Part shown: piece by piece, positions 16,508-25,046 of the stretch | How the letters are laid out: each line of letters begins with the position of its first letter | Position numbering within the stretch: position 1 is the stretch's first letter | Translations under genes and position numbers: made by a program | Source: an uncultured Acetatifactor sp. | GTDB lineage: Bacteria > Bacillota > Clostridia > Lachnospirales > Lachnospiraceae | Assembly (NCBI GenBank): GCA_910586485.1 | Contig: CAJUIA010000035.1 | Span: 1 to 40,079, forward strand | Direction: 5' to 3' | Length of the DNA: 40,079 bases | Notes under the pieces: model-generated | What the model was told of the DNA's origin: nothing | The model's input: the letters and a program-made list of their open reading frames with translations, nothing else | Databases searched by the model: none

Positions 16508-18514
16508 ATGGAAAAGAATTACTTATTTACGGGACACTCTTATGATCTGTACACCCCGGAGGCCGGCTGCGGTTATCTGCAGGAGACTTCCTCCATGCCC
16601 GTCAGGACCCTTTACCCTGAGCTGATTGTACAGAGCGAAAAGGGCGCGGTGATGCCTGCCTGTCCTCAACATGCCTATCGCCGGAACGCCAACGCTTATG
16701 ACAACATTGGCATGGCCTTCCGCATAGACCTGCCGCCCGGCGCTTATCATATCGAAGTAACCGTTTTGTCCCGGCCGGAACAGACGCTTATTTCCGTCTC
16801 CGGCATGAACGCGGAGCAGCTTGCCCTGAAAACCTTCTGGGATGCCGCCCTGCTGATTCCCAGGGTCCATACCGCAGGCTTTACGGGAAATGTCTGGACC
16901 TACGACTATATAAACACAAGGGATCACATAGAGATCGAAATCGAGCCTGCCGCTCCGGAATGGGAGGTCTCCGTCTCCTCCATCCGCGTCAGCTCCCTGC
17001 CGCCGCGCACGGCTTCCGCCTGCACTCCCGCCATCTTCACGCTGGGAGACTCCACCGTGAAGTCTTATATATATGAGGAAAATCTGATGTCCGGATGGGG
17101 ACAGATTTTTGACGACTTTTTCGATAAGGACAAGGTTTGCGTAATCAATTATGCCATGGGCGGACGCTCTCTGTCCACCTTGTACCGGGAAGGAAGGCTC
17201 AACGATCTGCTGCTGAATTCCCACCCCGGAGACGTCCTGCTGCTGCAGAGCGGACACAACGATGAAGCCAGGGGAGAAGTGGACGGGCCGGAAGCACGGT
17301 TTGGCCGGGGCAATACGGAAGCCACCTTTCAAAAATGGCTGGACGAATACTTTATACCCGCCGCTGCTCTGATGGACGTCCGCCTGATACTGGTATCTCC
17401 CATGACGCGCATCAACGGCGACGCCACGGGGCCCGAAGGGATTGTATACAGCGGCTTTGCAAAATCAAACAGCATTGATTGTCCCGGACTGCTGAAGGCT
17501 GCCGCCTCCAGGCACGGTCTTCCCTTTATTGACTTATATACGGAGAGCATTCGATACCTGGAGACGGCAGGCGGGGAAGCGGCTAAAGCCCTCTTCCTTT
17601 CCGTTGAAGCCGGAGAAACACCGGGTAAAACCAATTCCGGCAGCTATGCCAACGGCCACCCGGATCATAAATGCGACGGAACCCACTATAAAGAAGCTCT
17701 GGCCAAGCAGTTTGCCCGCATTGTTGCCAAAGAGCTGCTGTACAAAAGCCTGATTCCTGCGGATTATTTCCGTCCTGCCGTTCTAAACGCCCTGAAGGCA
17801 GAAGACGGTTACCTGTTGTTTCCCGAACTTTCAAAAGACGTTCAGACCGGCAGAAACGCTTATTACAGAAATCAGATTGAATTTCTCTTAAAGCATGGGA
17901 TCATGGAACGACAGGCAGACGGCTGCTTCCTCCCGTCCGCGCCCATAACCGCAGGAGAATTTCAGAAAAGTCTGGCCAAAGCCCTGCACCTCCCTGCCTT
18001 TCCCGGATATGGGGACTTAAACCACACGGCCCGGCACCTCAGCCCTGATCTGCCCGCCGGTCTCCTGCAGGAGGATTCCCCTTTAACCAGAGAGTCCATG
18101 GCGTGGCTGGTCTTCCGGGCTTTTCTTGCAGCCTTCCCGCCCCAGACCTTAAGCTCCGGGGCAGTAAGCTACCAAAAGCCTGCCTATATGACGGATTATA
18201 ACGGCTGCGGAATTGCCCCCGACAATCCGGATTATGATCCCAACCTCACGGGTGAGAGCGCCATGTATTATCCCCTGGTGCCCTGGGAACAGCTTACGGA
18301 CACCGATGCCGTTTCCGATTTCTTTTCCCTGGCCGCCAGAGAATGCTATCGCCTCGGCCTGATCCGTTCGGAAACCGGTATCCGGCGGGGACGCATGTGT
18401 AACGGTACTCTTTTCCAGCCTCAATCCAGCGTCACCCGTGAAAAAGCCGCCAAGGAGCTTTATTTCCTCCAGGCCCTGGTCCATGAAATTCATGAGGAAA
18501 ACGACAAGTATTGA
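16508..18514 (+). CDS. SGNH/GDSL hydrolase, rhamnogalacturonan acetylesterase-like (CE12 type), with SLH-like tail
   Basis: The central domain (about 175-412) carries the SGNH blocks: GDST with Ser182, GGR with Gly219, GHND with Asn251, and DGTH with Asp390 and His393. This pattern and the loop KCDGTHYKEALAKQFARIVA match rhamnogalacturonan acetylesterases, which remove acetyl groups from pectin. Residues 1-165 form a beta-sandwich resembling a carbohydrate-binding module. Residues 435-665 look like two or three degenerate S-layer-homology repeats (IEFLLKHGIMERQADGCFLP; LTRESMAWLVFRAF; VTREKAAKEL). There is no signal peptide, so a cell-wall anchor role does not fit and cytoplasmic action is more likely. 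AGGAGAAAAG precedes the start, 15 bases after the AraC gene, indicating one transcript. Confidence 0.85.
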   Translation: MEKNYLFTGHSYDLYTPEAGCGYLQETSSMPVRTLYPELIVQSEKGAVMPACPQHAYRRNANAYDNIGMAFRIDLPPGAYHIEVTVLSRPEQTLISVSGMNAEQLALKTFWDAALLIPRVHTAGFTGNVWTYDYINTRDHIEIEIEPAAPEWEVSVSSIRVSSLPPRTASACTPAIFTLGDSTVKSYIYEENLMSGWGQIFDDFFDKDKVCVINYAMGGRSLSTLYREGRLNDLLLNSHPGDVLLLQSGHNDEARGEVDGPEARFGRGNTEATFQKWLDEYFIPAAALMDVRLILVSPMTRINGDATGPEGIVYSGFAKSNSIDCPGLLKAAASRHGLPFIDLYTESIRYLETAGGEAAKALFLSVEAGETPGKTNSGSYANGHPDHKCDGTHYKEALAKQFARIVAKELLYKSLIPADYFRPAVLNALKAEDGYLLFPELSKDVQTGRNAYYRNQIEFLLKHGIMERQADGCFLPSAPITAGEFQKSLAKALHLPAFPGYGDLNHTARHLSPDLPAGLLQEDSPLTRESMAWLVFRAFLAAFPPQTLSSGAVSYQKPAYMTDYNGCGIAPDNPDYDPNLTGESAMYYPLVPWEQLTDTDAVSDFFSLAARECYRLGLIRSETGIRRGRMCNGTLFQPQSSVTREKAAKELYFLQALVHEIHEENDKY

Positions 18515-18525
18515 CATTTGTCAGA

Positions 18526-19491
18526 TTATACCCGCCTTACCGGCCTGACATATTTCCAGTACCGTTCGGGATCATGATAAAAGTAAAACACTCTGCCGGG
18601 CGTAGCGTCCAGGCAGTACCCTGTACCGGAATAATCAAATTCCTTCATGGCCGCCTCGATCTTTCCTTCCACGCTGCAGTTTTCGGTATTGTAATCAAAG
18701 GGACCATGTTCAAAAACAATATACTCTCCTTCGGGAACGTCGATCAAAAGCATCTGCGGGGGCACCTCCCCCGCATAGTCCGCGGGCAGCCGCACCCCAT
18801 AGCATTCCGCAAGGGGAAGTCCCCAGCTGCAGATCCTGCCGGCAGGCTCGTTCATAAACGCCATGATCTGTCCGCTCCCGCTGTTTGCGTCGTCGCCTTC
18901 CATATCGTCCAGCTTGCCCTTAATGCTGTCAAGCAGGCCGCAGATGGTCTCACAGTCCTGTCCCGGAATCAGACTCTGCTTTTGCCAGAAGTCCCAATAT
19001 CCAACGCTCTCGTAATTTTTGATATGCAGAAATTTGTGTGCAGGAATCGTTACAAAATAAGTTTTTACATCCTTCGTTGATTGCTCCATATCTCTTGCTC
19101 CAATCTCTGTGAAGTAACAGTCAAAGGGTTTGATGATGGTACGAAGGACGACAGGTTTTAAGGTCCGGCGGTAATCGCTGGGCGTAATATCGTAAACCTC
19201 TTTAAATGCACGGGTAAACGCTTCATGGGAAGAAAAGCCGTATTTTACGGCAATCTCCAAGATCCCCTTTTTTGTATCCCGAAGCTCCTTCAGTGCAAAG
19301 GCCAGTTTCCGATTCCGCAGATAATCCCGAAACTGCATCCCCGAAATCTCCTTGAACTTCCTGGAAAGGTGAAACTCGGAATACCCCAGCTTATCCGCAA
19401 AATAATTTAAGGACAATCTGTCGTCCTCATTTCTGATGCCCTGATCAATTTCCTCGATGATTGCCTGTATCAGCTTATACCATTCATACAT
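18526..19491 (-). CDS. AraC-family regulator with GyrI-like effector domain
   Basis: A cytoplasmic transcription factor of 321 residues. The N-terminal double helix-turn-helix spans about 10-108 (LNYFADKLGYSEFHLSRKFKEI; EIAVKYGFSSHEAFTRAFKEVY). The C-terminal half, about 125-320, looks like a GyrI-like ligand-binding domain (LLIDVPEGEYIVFEHGPFD), as in Rob/BmrR-type regulators that bind small hydrophobic molecules. It converges on the SGNH hydrolase with only 11 bases between the stops. No clear target gene lies next to it. An AGAGGT is present upstream of the ATG but at long spacing. Confidence 0.85.
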   Translation of the reverse strand: MYEWYKLIQAIIEEIDQGIRNEDDRLSLNYFADKLGYSEFHLSRKFKEISGMQFRDYLRNRKLAFALKELRDTKKGILEIAVKYGFSSHEAFTRAFKEVYDITPSDYRRTLKPVVLRTIIKPFDCYFTEIGARDMEQSTKDVKTYFVTIPAHKFLHIKNYESVGYWDFWQKQSLIPGQDCETICGLLDSIKGKLDDMEGDDANSGSGQIMAFMNEPAGRICSWGLPLAECYGVRLPADYAGEVPPQMLLIDVPEGEYIVFEHGPFDYNTENCSVEGKIEAAMKEFDYSGTGYCLDATPGRVFYFYHDPERYWKYVRPVRRV

Positions 19492-19571
19492 CTGCCGCGC
19501 GACCTCTTTTTGACTGTCCTGTACTTATGATACCGGACGGGAGCGTAACATGCTTGATCTTATTTGCGGTA

Positions 19572-20393
19572 TCAGGCGCCTCCCCTTTGCCTTGTAACCT
19601 CGTACATCATAACGGACGCCGCACAGCTCACATTGAAAGAGGTCGCATAGGATTTTTCTGCCATCGGAATCGTACAGAGCAGATCGCAGGACTCCTTAAA
19701 AGCCCTGTTCAGCCCAAGAGTCTCATTGCCGATCATCAGCATTAAAGGCATGGTCAGGTCCGCGGACCAAATGGGATTTTCCCTGTGGGCCGTGGTTCCC
19801 ACAACGGTGAAATCAGCGTATTTTTCCTTCATTTTCCTGATAAATCCGTACAGCCTGCCGTTGTCATCAATCCTCACCACCGGCAGGTTAAAAAAGGATC
19901 CCATGGCAGAAACGACAACATCCGGGTCATATAAATCAACGGAATGCCCGGTGATAATCAGCATGTCTGCTCCCAGTCCGTCGCAGGAGCGAATCATGGT
20001 TCCCAGATTCCCCTTATTGGAAGGCCGGTCAAACAGCACCAGAAAAGGATTATCAGAGAGCTGCACATTTTCCAGCCTGTCCTCCCGCATCCCGATCACC
20101 GCCATCAGCTCCGAGGTATCCTCCTTTTCGGAAAGCTCTCTCATCAGCTCCGGCGTCAGACAATAATTTTCCTCTGTCTGTACCGTCCTGATCATATTCA
20201 TCGCCCAATCGGACAGGCCTCCCTCCGCATAAAGAAAGGAATGAATCTTCCAGCCGTTTTTAACGGCCTCATTCAGGCTGCGGACACCCTCCACCAGGAA
20301 TCTGTTATATTTATAACGCTTGTTACGATTGGTTTTAAGCACCTCTATCTGCTGATAGGTGCTGTTCTTACTGAAAATTTTTCTTTCTTTCAT
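19572..20393 (-). CDS. TrmH/SpoU-family RNA 2'-O-ribose methyltransferase
   Basis: Transfers a methyl group from S-adenosylmethionine to a ribose of rRNA or tRNA. The three SPOUT motifs are clear: RPSNKGNLGTMIRSCDGLGAD, LMIGNETLGLNRAF and IPMAEKSYATSFNVSCAASVM. An N-terminal substrate-binding part contains YNRFLVEGVRSLNEAV. ATG 20393 gives 273 residues, near the family norm, with AGGTGAG upstream; a longer reading from TTG 20495 would overlap cinA and lacks support. It is the last gene of the yicC operon, 53 bases after cinA. The exact modified nucleotide cannot be told from the sequence. Confidence 0.85.
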   Translation of the reverse strand: MKERKIFSKNSTYQQIEVLKTNRNKRYKYNRFLVEGVRSLNEAVKNGWKIHSFLYAEGGLSDWAMNMIRTVQTEENYCLTPELMRELSEKEDTSELMAVIGMREDRLENVQLSDNPFLVLFDRPSNKGNLGTMIRSCDGLGADMLIITGHSVDLYDPDVVVSAMGSFFNLPVVRIDDNGRLYGFIRKMKEKYADFTVVGTTAHRENPIWSADLTMPLMLMIGNETLGLNRAFKESCDLLCTIPMAEKSYATSFNVSCAASVMMYEVTRQRGGA

Positions 20394-20446
20394 CTCACCT
20401 GCCTGTTTCACGCAATTCAGTGCCTCAAAAAGCTTATCCTCTCTTT

Positions 20447-21715
20447 TTAATCCTTCCTGCCAAAGGTTACCTTGCTGAAATACTCCAGAATACAACTGCG
20501 CAGCAAAGCCAATGCCGCAGAAACCGCAGACTCCCGCACCTTACTCCTGCTGCCGGAAAAATGATACCGTTTCACCGTTACCTTTCCTTTGACGCTGCAG
20601 GCAATGTATACAAGGCCTACGGGCTTATCCTCCGTTCCCCCGTCCGGGCCGGCCAGCCCCGTCACCGCCACGGCAGCGTCAGCCTTCAGCAAAAGAGCCG
20701 CCCCCTTCGCCATTTCCTCCGCCGTCTGCTCGCTGACCGCTCCGCATTTTTGCAGGGTGGACTTCTTCACATTTAAAAATCTGCGCTTGGCCTTGTTGGA
20801 ATAAGTAATGACACCTGACTTATAGACCTCGGAGGCACCCGGCACATTGATCAGCCTGGCCGAGAGCAGCCCTCCCGTACAGGATTCCGCGCAGGTAACC
20901 GTCAGGTCGTTTGCCTGTAAAAGGTCGATCACAGCCTTTTCCAGAGTAGTATCCTCTTCGGTAGAATAGATGTCGTTTCCAAACCGACTCTTTAACTCCT
21001 TCACCACCGGCTTAATCAGCTTCATTGCTCCCTTTCTGTCCACCGCGGATGCCGTCACCCGAATATGGACCTCCCCGGTCTTTGCGTAGGTAGCTATGGT
21101 AGGATTTGTCTGGGCATCAATCAGGTCCTTTACCATGGTCTCCGCCCTGCTCTCCCCCACGCCGCAGATTTTTACGGTCTGGGAGCAGATCACCTGAGCT
21201 GTCAGCCCTGCCAGATAAGGCTCCACGCTCTCTTCAAACATGGGGCACAGCTCGTTAGGCGGTCCGGGCAGCAGTACCACCTTTGCATTCTCAAGCTCCA
21301 TAATCACGCCCGGAGCAGTACCGTTATGATTATCCAGCACAATACAACCCTCCGGAAGCATGGCCTGCTTCCAGTTGTTCTCCGTGGGCTTTATGCCCTT
21401 TTTCTCAAAATATTTTTTAATTGCTTTTTTACTGGGCTCGTGAAGCACCAGCTTCTTTCCGCAGACCTCCGCCGCCGTCTCCTTGGTCAGATCATCCTCC
21501 GTAGGCCCTAACCCCCCCGAAAGAAAAATAACCTCCGAACGTCCCAGGGCTGTCTTCAGCACCTCGCCCAAACGCTTGCCGTTGTCTCCCACCACCGTCT
21601 GAAAATAGCAGGTAAGCCCTAAGCCCGCACACTTCTCCGCCAGATATGCCGCATTGGTATTCACAATATTTCCCAGCAGCAGCTCAGTGCCTACGCAGAT
21701 CAGTTCTACCGTCAT
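20447..21715 (-). CDS. cinA: CinA: nicotinamide-nucleotide amidase / ADP-ribose pyrophosphatase-like protein
   Basis: A two-domain protein of 422 residues. The N-terminal molybdopterin-binding-like (COG1058) domain runs to about 250 (ELICVGTELLLGNIVNTNAAYL; FLSGGLGPTEDDLTKE; LLPGPPNEL). The C-terminal amidase domain covers about 260-415 (TCAESCTGGLLSARLINVPGAS; VAVTGLAGPDGGTEDKPVG). The family deamidates nicotinamide mononucleotide in pyridine nucleotide recycling and is often linked to competence operons. GGCAGGAT precedes the ATG at 21715. It lies between pgsA and the RNA methyltransferase in the operon, the common pgsA-cinA order of Firmicutes. Confidence 0.95.
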   Translation of the reverse strand: MTVELICVGTELLLGNIVNTNAAYLAEKCAGLGLTCYFQTVVGDNGKRLGEVLKTALGRSEVIFLSGGLGPTEDDLTKETAAEVCGKKLVLHEPSKKAIKKYFEKKGIKPTENNWKQAMLPEGCIVLDNHNGTAPGVIMELENAKVVLLPGPPNELCPMFEESVEPYLAGLTAQVICSQTVKICGVGESRAETMVKDLIDAQTNPTIATYAKTGEVHIRVTASAVDRKGAMKLIKPVVKELKSRFGNDIYSTEEDTTLEKAVIDLLQANDLTVTCAESCTGGLLSARLINVPGASEVYKSGVITYSNKAKRRFLNVKKSTLQKCGAVSEQTAEEMAKGAALLLKADAAVAVTGLAGPDGGTEDKPVGLVYIACSVKGKVTVKRYHFSGSRSKVRESAVSAALALLRSCILEYFSKVTFGRKD

Positions 21716-21763
21716 ATCCTGCCCTCACCTTCACGTTTCTCTATTCCTGCTTCTGTTCCTTTC

Positions 21764-22369
21764 CTACTTCTGCTCCTTCATCACGCCCTTATTCTTCACC
21801 AGATAATCCACCAGAGAGATTACCGTCAGTGCCAGAGCAATCCACATGACGACCTGGGTCACAAGCTGCAGCTCTTCTGCATTACCGGCCAGGAAACGGC
21901 CATTGTTCACCAGCATCAGGCAGATCATCACCATCTGGAAGGTGGTCTTGAACTTTCCCCAATAGCTGGCGGCAATGACAACATGGTTGTCTGATGCGAT
22001 CAGGCGGAAACCGCTGATGATAAATTCCCGGCTGATAATGATAATCACCACCCAGGAAGGGATCCGCCCCATCTCCGTCAGGGCGATCAGGGCTGCACAG
22101 ACCAGCAGCTTATCCGCCAGAGGATCCATAAACTTTCCAAAGTTGGTCACCAGATTATATTTTCTTGCAATCTTTCCGTCCGCCAGGTCCGTCAGGCTGG
22201 CGACGATAAAGATTGCCAGGGCAATATAATCCGTATATTCCATGATCCCGCCGAAAACGGCTGTAAACCATCCCCACTGATGATAGCCGCCCAGCAGGAT
22301 GAGTACAAAGGGAACGATCAGTATTACTCTGAAAACCGTCAGTTTATTGGGCAGATTCATTTTACTCAT
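21764..22369 (-). CDS. pgsA: CDP-diacylglycerol-glycerol-3-phosphate 3-phosphatidyltransferase
   Basis: Makes phosphatidylglycerophosphate, the committed step to phosphatidylglycerol, in the cytoplasmic membrane. The CDP-alcohol phosphotransferase signature is intact near residues 63-88: DLADGKIAR, then G, D and D at the expected spacing (NFGKFMDPLADK). The 201 residues hold about five to six hydrophobic segments, the usual size. AGGAG lies nine bases before the ATG at 22369, and the gene start overlaps the end of rimO by eight bases, so translation is likely coupled. Confidence 0.95.
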   Translation of the reverse strand: MSKMNLPNKLTVFRVILIVPFVLILLGGYHQWGWFTAVFGGIMEYTDYIALAIFIVASLTDLADGKIARKYNLVTNFGKFMDPLADKLLVCAALIALTEMGRIPSWVVIIIISREFIISGFRLIASDNHVVIAASYWGKFKTTFQMVMICLMLVNNGRFLAGNAEELQLVTQVVMWIALALTVISLVDYLVKNKGVMKEQK

Positions 22370-23690
22370 GATATATTTCTCCTATCAGATCATATTCGTT
22401 ATAGTCGGTGACAAGCACCCTTACAAAATCCCCGGTCATCAGCGATGCCGTGGTATGTATAAACAAGTAGCCGTCCACTCCCGGCGCGTCTCTGTAGGTT
22501 CTGGCCACATATACATCCTCATCAGCTACTTTTCCCTCCACCATGGCCTCCAACACCTTCCCGGCCATGGCTTCGGCCTTTTCAAAGGAAATTGCCTGTT
22601 GCAGCTCCATCAGCTCATCCCTGCGGAAGGCCTTGACCTCTTCCGCGATCTGATCCGGCATTTCGGCCGCAGGCGTATCTTCCTCCTGAGAATAAGTAAA
22701 AACCCCCAGCCTGTCAAATTCCGCTTCGTTCACAAAGCGGTACAGCTCTTCAAAATCCGCCTGCGTCTCGCCCGGAAACCCGCTGATCAGCGTGGTCCGC
22801 AGACAAATATCCGGAATCCGCTCCCGCAGCCTTGCAATCTGCTGCCGCAGCTCTTCCTGATGAGTCCGCCTCCCCATGCGCCTTAACACTCCATCCGCGG
22901 CGTGCTGAATGGGAATGTCCAGATAATGACAGATCTTCGGCTCTTCGGCAATGGTCTCTATCAGCTCCTTGGTGATTTCCTCCGGATAACAGTACAAAAG
23001 CCGGATCCAGTGTATGCCGTCGATCCCGGCCAGGCTTTTCAGCAGCCTTGGCAGGGCCTTTTCCCCATAAAGGTCCGTTCCGTAAAGCGTGGTCTCCTGG
23101 GCCACCAGAATCAGCTCCCGGACCCCTTGTTCGGCCAGCCTTTGCGCCTGGACAATCAGCTCCTCCAAGGGAACACTGCGGTAATCTCCCCTTACCTTGG
23201 GGATGATGCAGTAGGTGCAGCGCTTATTACAGCCCTCGGCAATCTTCAGGTAAGCGTAATGCCCTCCCGTGGTCAGCACCCTGTCCGCAAAGGCTGCAGG
23301 CTTCTCATTCAGCGCCCGGTAATGATTGCTGCCCCTTCCCTCCAGTACCTCCCTCACTGCCTCCGCAATCTCTTCGATGGCAGCCGTACCCACGACGGCA
23401 TCCACCTGCGGAATTTCCTGCTGAATTTCCTCCCGATAGCGCTGCGCCAGGCAGCCTGCCGCAATCAAAGCCTTCAGCTGCCCCGAATCCTTTAACTCCG
23501 CCATCTCCAACAGCGTATTGATGCTCTCTTCCTTGGCGTCACCGATAAAACAACAGGTGTTGACTACCACAATATCCGCTTCCGCCTCATCGTCCGTAAA
23601 GGAATAACCTTCTTTTCCAAGCAGCCCCAGCATCATTTCCGTGTCCACCAGATTTTTATCGCACCCTAAGGAAATAAACAGTATTTTCAT
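22362..23690 (-). CDS. rimO: Ribosomal protein S12 methylthiotransferase RimO
   Basis: A radical-SAM enzyme that adds a methylthio group to an aspartate of ribosomal protein S12. The N-terminal UPF0004 domain has its cluster cysteines (SLGCDKNLVDTE, NTCCF, AAGCLAQRY). The radical-SAM core has CNKRCTYC, and a TRAM domain ends the protein (about 380-444). The DKNLVD string after the first cysteine is typical of RimO rather than MiaB. Three consecutive ATG codons start the frame; the third (23690) is best spaced from GGTGA, but 23696 is possible. It follows rpoZ after a 130-base spacer with a terminator-like hairpin. Confidence 0.95.
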   Translation of the reverse strand: MKILFISLGCDKNLVDTEMMLGLLGKEGYSFTDDEAEADIVVVNTCCFIGDAKEESINTLLEMAELKDSGQLKALIAAGCLAQRYREEIQQEIPQVDAVVGTAAIEEIAEAVREVLEGRGSNHYRALNEKPAAFADRVLTTGGHYAYLKIAEGCNKRCTYCIIPKVRGDYRSVPLEELIVQAQRLAEQGVRELILVAQETTLYGTDLYGEKALPRLLKSLAGIDGIHWIRLLYCYPEEITKELIETIAEEPKICHYLDIPIQHAADGVLRRMGRRTHQEELRQQIARLRERIPDICLRTTLISGFPGETQADFEELYRFVNEAEFDRLGVFTYSQEEDTPAAEMPDQIAEEVKAFRRDELMELQQAISFEKAEAMAGKVLEAMVEGKVADEDVYVARTYRDAPGVDGYLFIHTTASLMTGDFVRVLVTDYNEYDLIGEIYHE

Positions 23691-23763
23691 CATCATTCAC
23701 CAGAATTTCCTATTGGAAAATGAAGTGCTTTGCACTCTTCTATCAACTAAAAAACAACAAAGT

Positions 23764-23813
23764 AAAAAGCTGCTGCAAAATACAGAATCGGAAAATTGTC
23801 ATTTTGCAACAGC
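23764..23813 (-). terminator. Rho-independent terminator after rpoZ
   Basis: On the minus strand a 13-base stem with one mismatch (GCTGTTGCAAAAT pairing with ATTTTGCAGCAGC) is followed by five T residues. The loop is about 19 bases. It lies ten bases beyond the rpoZ stop and would reduce or stop read-through into rimO-pgsA-cinA, so the operon may be partly split here. Confidence 0.7.
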
Positions 23814-23823
23814 CCTTCTTTCC

Positions 23824-24057
23824 TTATTCTTCGTCACCGAGTATCTTGATCTGACTCTGGTTCAATTCCTCTATCGCAACGGAAAGAGGCTTTTTATCCT
23901 TACCGTCCACCAAGGGCTCTTCCCCGGCAATCAGCTGCCTTGCCCTCTTGGAGGTAGCCATCACAATAGAGTAACGGCTGTTTACTACAGGGGCCTCGCC
24001 CTGCTCGACCTCGCTGTTTACGACCTTCATTAAATCGGAATAAGATGGATGTAACAT
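23824..24057 (-). CDS. rpoZ: RNA polymerase omega subunit
   Basis: A small cytoplasmic subunit (77 residues) that helps assemble RNA polymerase by holding the beta-prime subunit. The conserved block SRYSIVMATSKRARQLI (about 27-43) is clear, and the length fits Firmicutes omega. The gmk stop and the rpoZ start share one base (TAATG), with AAAGGAG ten bases upstream of the ATG inside gmk. The gmk-rpoZ pair is a classic gene order. Confidence 0.95.
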   Translation of the reverse strand: MLHPSYSDLMKVVNSEVEQGEAPVVNSRYSIVMATSKRARQLIAGEEPLVDGKDKKPLSVAIEELNQSQIKILGDEE

Positions 24058-24695
24058 TATGAATCTGCTCCTTTCGCGAAACCTTTCAGTTCCTCTCTGA
24101 TCTTTCCTATAAATTCCTGACTTCTCACAGGCGCTCTGCGGGCCTCATCCACCAGGCGGTGGACTTCATCCACACAGACCTCCAGATCGTCATTGACTAC
24201 TATATAATCATAGGCATTTATGCCTTCTGATTCCTCTGCCGCACGGGCAAGCCTTCTGGCAATCACCTCCGGCTCTTCCGTTCCTCTTCCCTCCAGCCTG
24301 CGCTTCAACTCCATAACGCTGGGCGGCGTTACAAAGATCAGCAGGCTCTCAGGGAACTTTTCCTTAATCTTTAAGGCCCCCTGAATTTCAATCTCCAGAA
24401 TCACATTTTTCCCTGCGGACAGCTTTTCCTCCACATATTCCCTGGGGGTCCCGTAGTAATTCCCGCAGTACAGTGCATACTCAATCAGCCCGTTCCGGAC
24501 AATGATCTCTTCGAATTTTTCCCTTGTGGTAAAGAAATATTCCACCCCATCCTTTTCCCCCGGTCTGGGAGCCCTGGTAGTCATGGAAATAGAGAGCGCA
24601 TACTCGTCATACTTCTGCAAAAGCCTCTTTACCACCGTTCCCTTGCCTGCTCCGGAAAACCCGGACAAGACGATCAAAATCCCCTTTTTTTCCAT
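24057..24695 (-). CDS. gmk: Guanylate kinase
   Basis: Phosphorylates GMP to GDP with ATP in the cytoplasm. The P-loop GFSGAGKGT is at about residues 12-20, followed by the GMP-binding region (TTRAPRPGEKDGVEYFF) and a lid with GRGTE. The 212 residues are the family norm. The ATG at 24695 is chosen because GAGGAAAT lies directly upstream; an in-frame ATG at 24707 would overlap that site. The leader GGAATGCGAGGAAATATG is nearly identical (one mismatch in 18) to the leader of the permease gene at 2840. Confidence 0.96.
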   Translation of the reverse strand: MEKKGILIVLSGFSGAGKGTVVKRLLQKYDEYALSISMTTRAPRPGEKDGVEYFFTTREKFEEIIVRNGLIEYALYCGNYYGTPREYVEEKLSAGKNVILEIEIQGALKIKEKFPESLLIFVTPPSVMELKRRLEGRGTEEPEVIARRLARAAEESEGINAYDYIVVNDDLEVCVDEVHRLVDEARRAPVRSQEFIGKIREELKGFAKGADS

Positions 24696-24737
24696 ATTTC
24701 CTCGCATTCCGTGCCAAAAACCGGCACACCTCTTCTG

Positions 24738-25016
24738 CTAATCTTCATTGCCATCGTTTTCTGCCGCCTGCTCCGTGTCTCCCTGGCCCGTCTGAACACG
24801 TCCCGCAATGGTCTCCGGCAACAGCGCTGACAGCACCACCTGACTGTTTTCCATGACCAGCACCGACTTGGTCTTACGACCCTGGGTGGCGTCGATGGCC
24901 ATGCCTTTTTCCTTCGCGCTCTGTACCAGGCGCTTCACCGGTGCGGATTCCGGGCTGACAATGGCAATAATCTTTGTAGTATTGACAATATTACCAAACC
25001 CGATGTGTATCAGCAT
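24738..25016 (-). CDS. remA: RemA-family regulator (DUF370, extracellular matrix regulator)
   Basis: A 92-residue protein matching the RemA/YlzA family: MLIHIGFGNIVNTTKIIAIV at the start and ATQGRKTKSVLVMENSQVVLSAL in the middle. In Bacillus subtilis RemA is a DNA-binding activator of biofilm matrix and osmoprotection genes and forms rings. The last 20 residues are an acidic tail. It sits between the yicC-family gene and gmk, the order known from Bacillus. The start lies just past a short hairpin (CGCCG with CGGCG) and an AGGGAGG site. Confidence 0.92.
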   Translation of the reverse strand: MLIHIGFGNIVNTTKIIAIVSPESAPVKRLVQSAKEKGMAIDATQGRKTKSVLVMENSQVVLSALLPETIAGRVQTGQGDTEQAAENDGNED

Positions 25017-25046
25017 TCATCCGCCTCCCTCGCCGCGTACCGGCGG

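Noticed and set aside
16508..18514. SGNH protein as an S-layer-anchored surface enzyme
   Set aside because: The SLH-like tail would suggest this, but no signal peptide exists and the start is well set by its ribosome-binding site.
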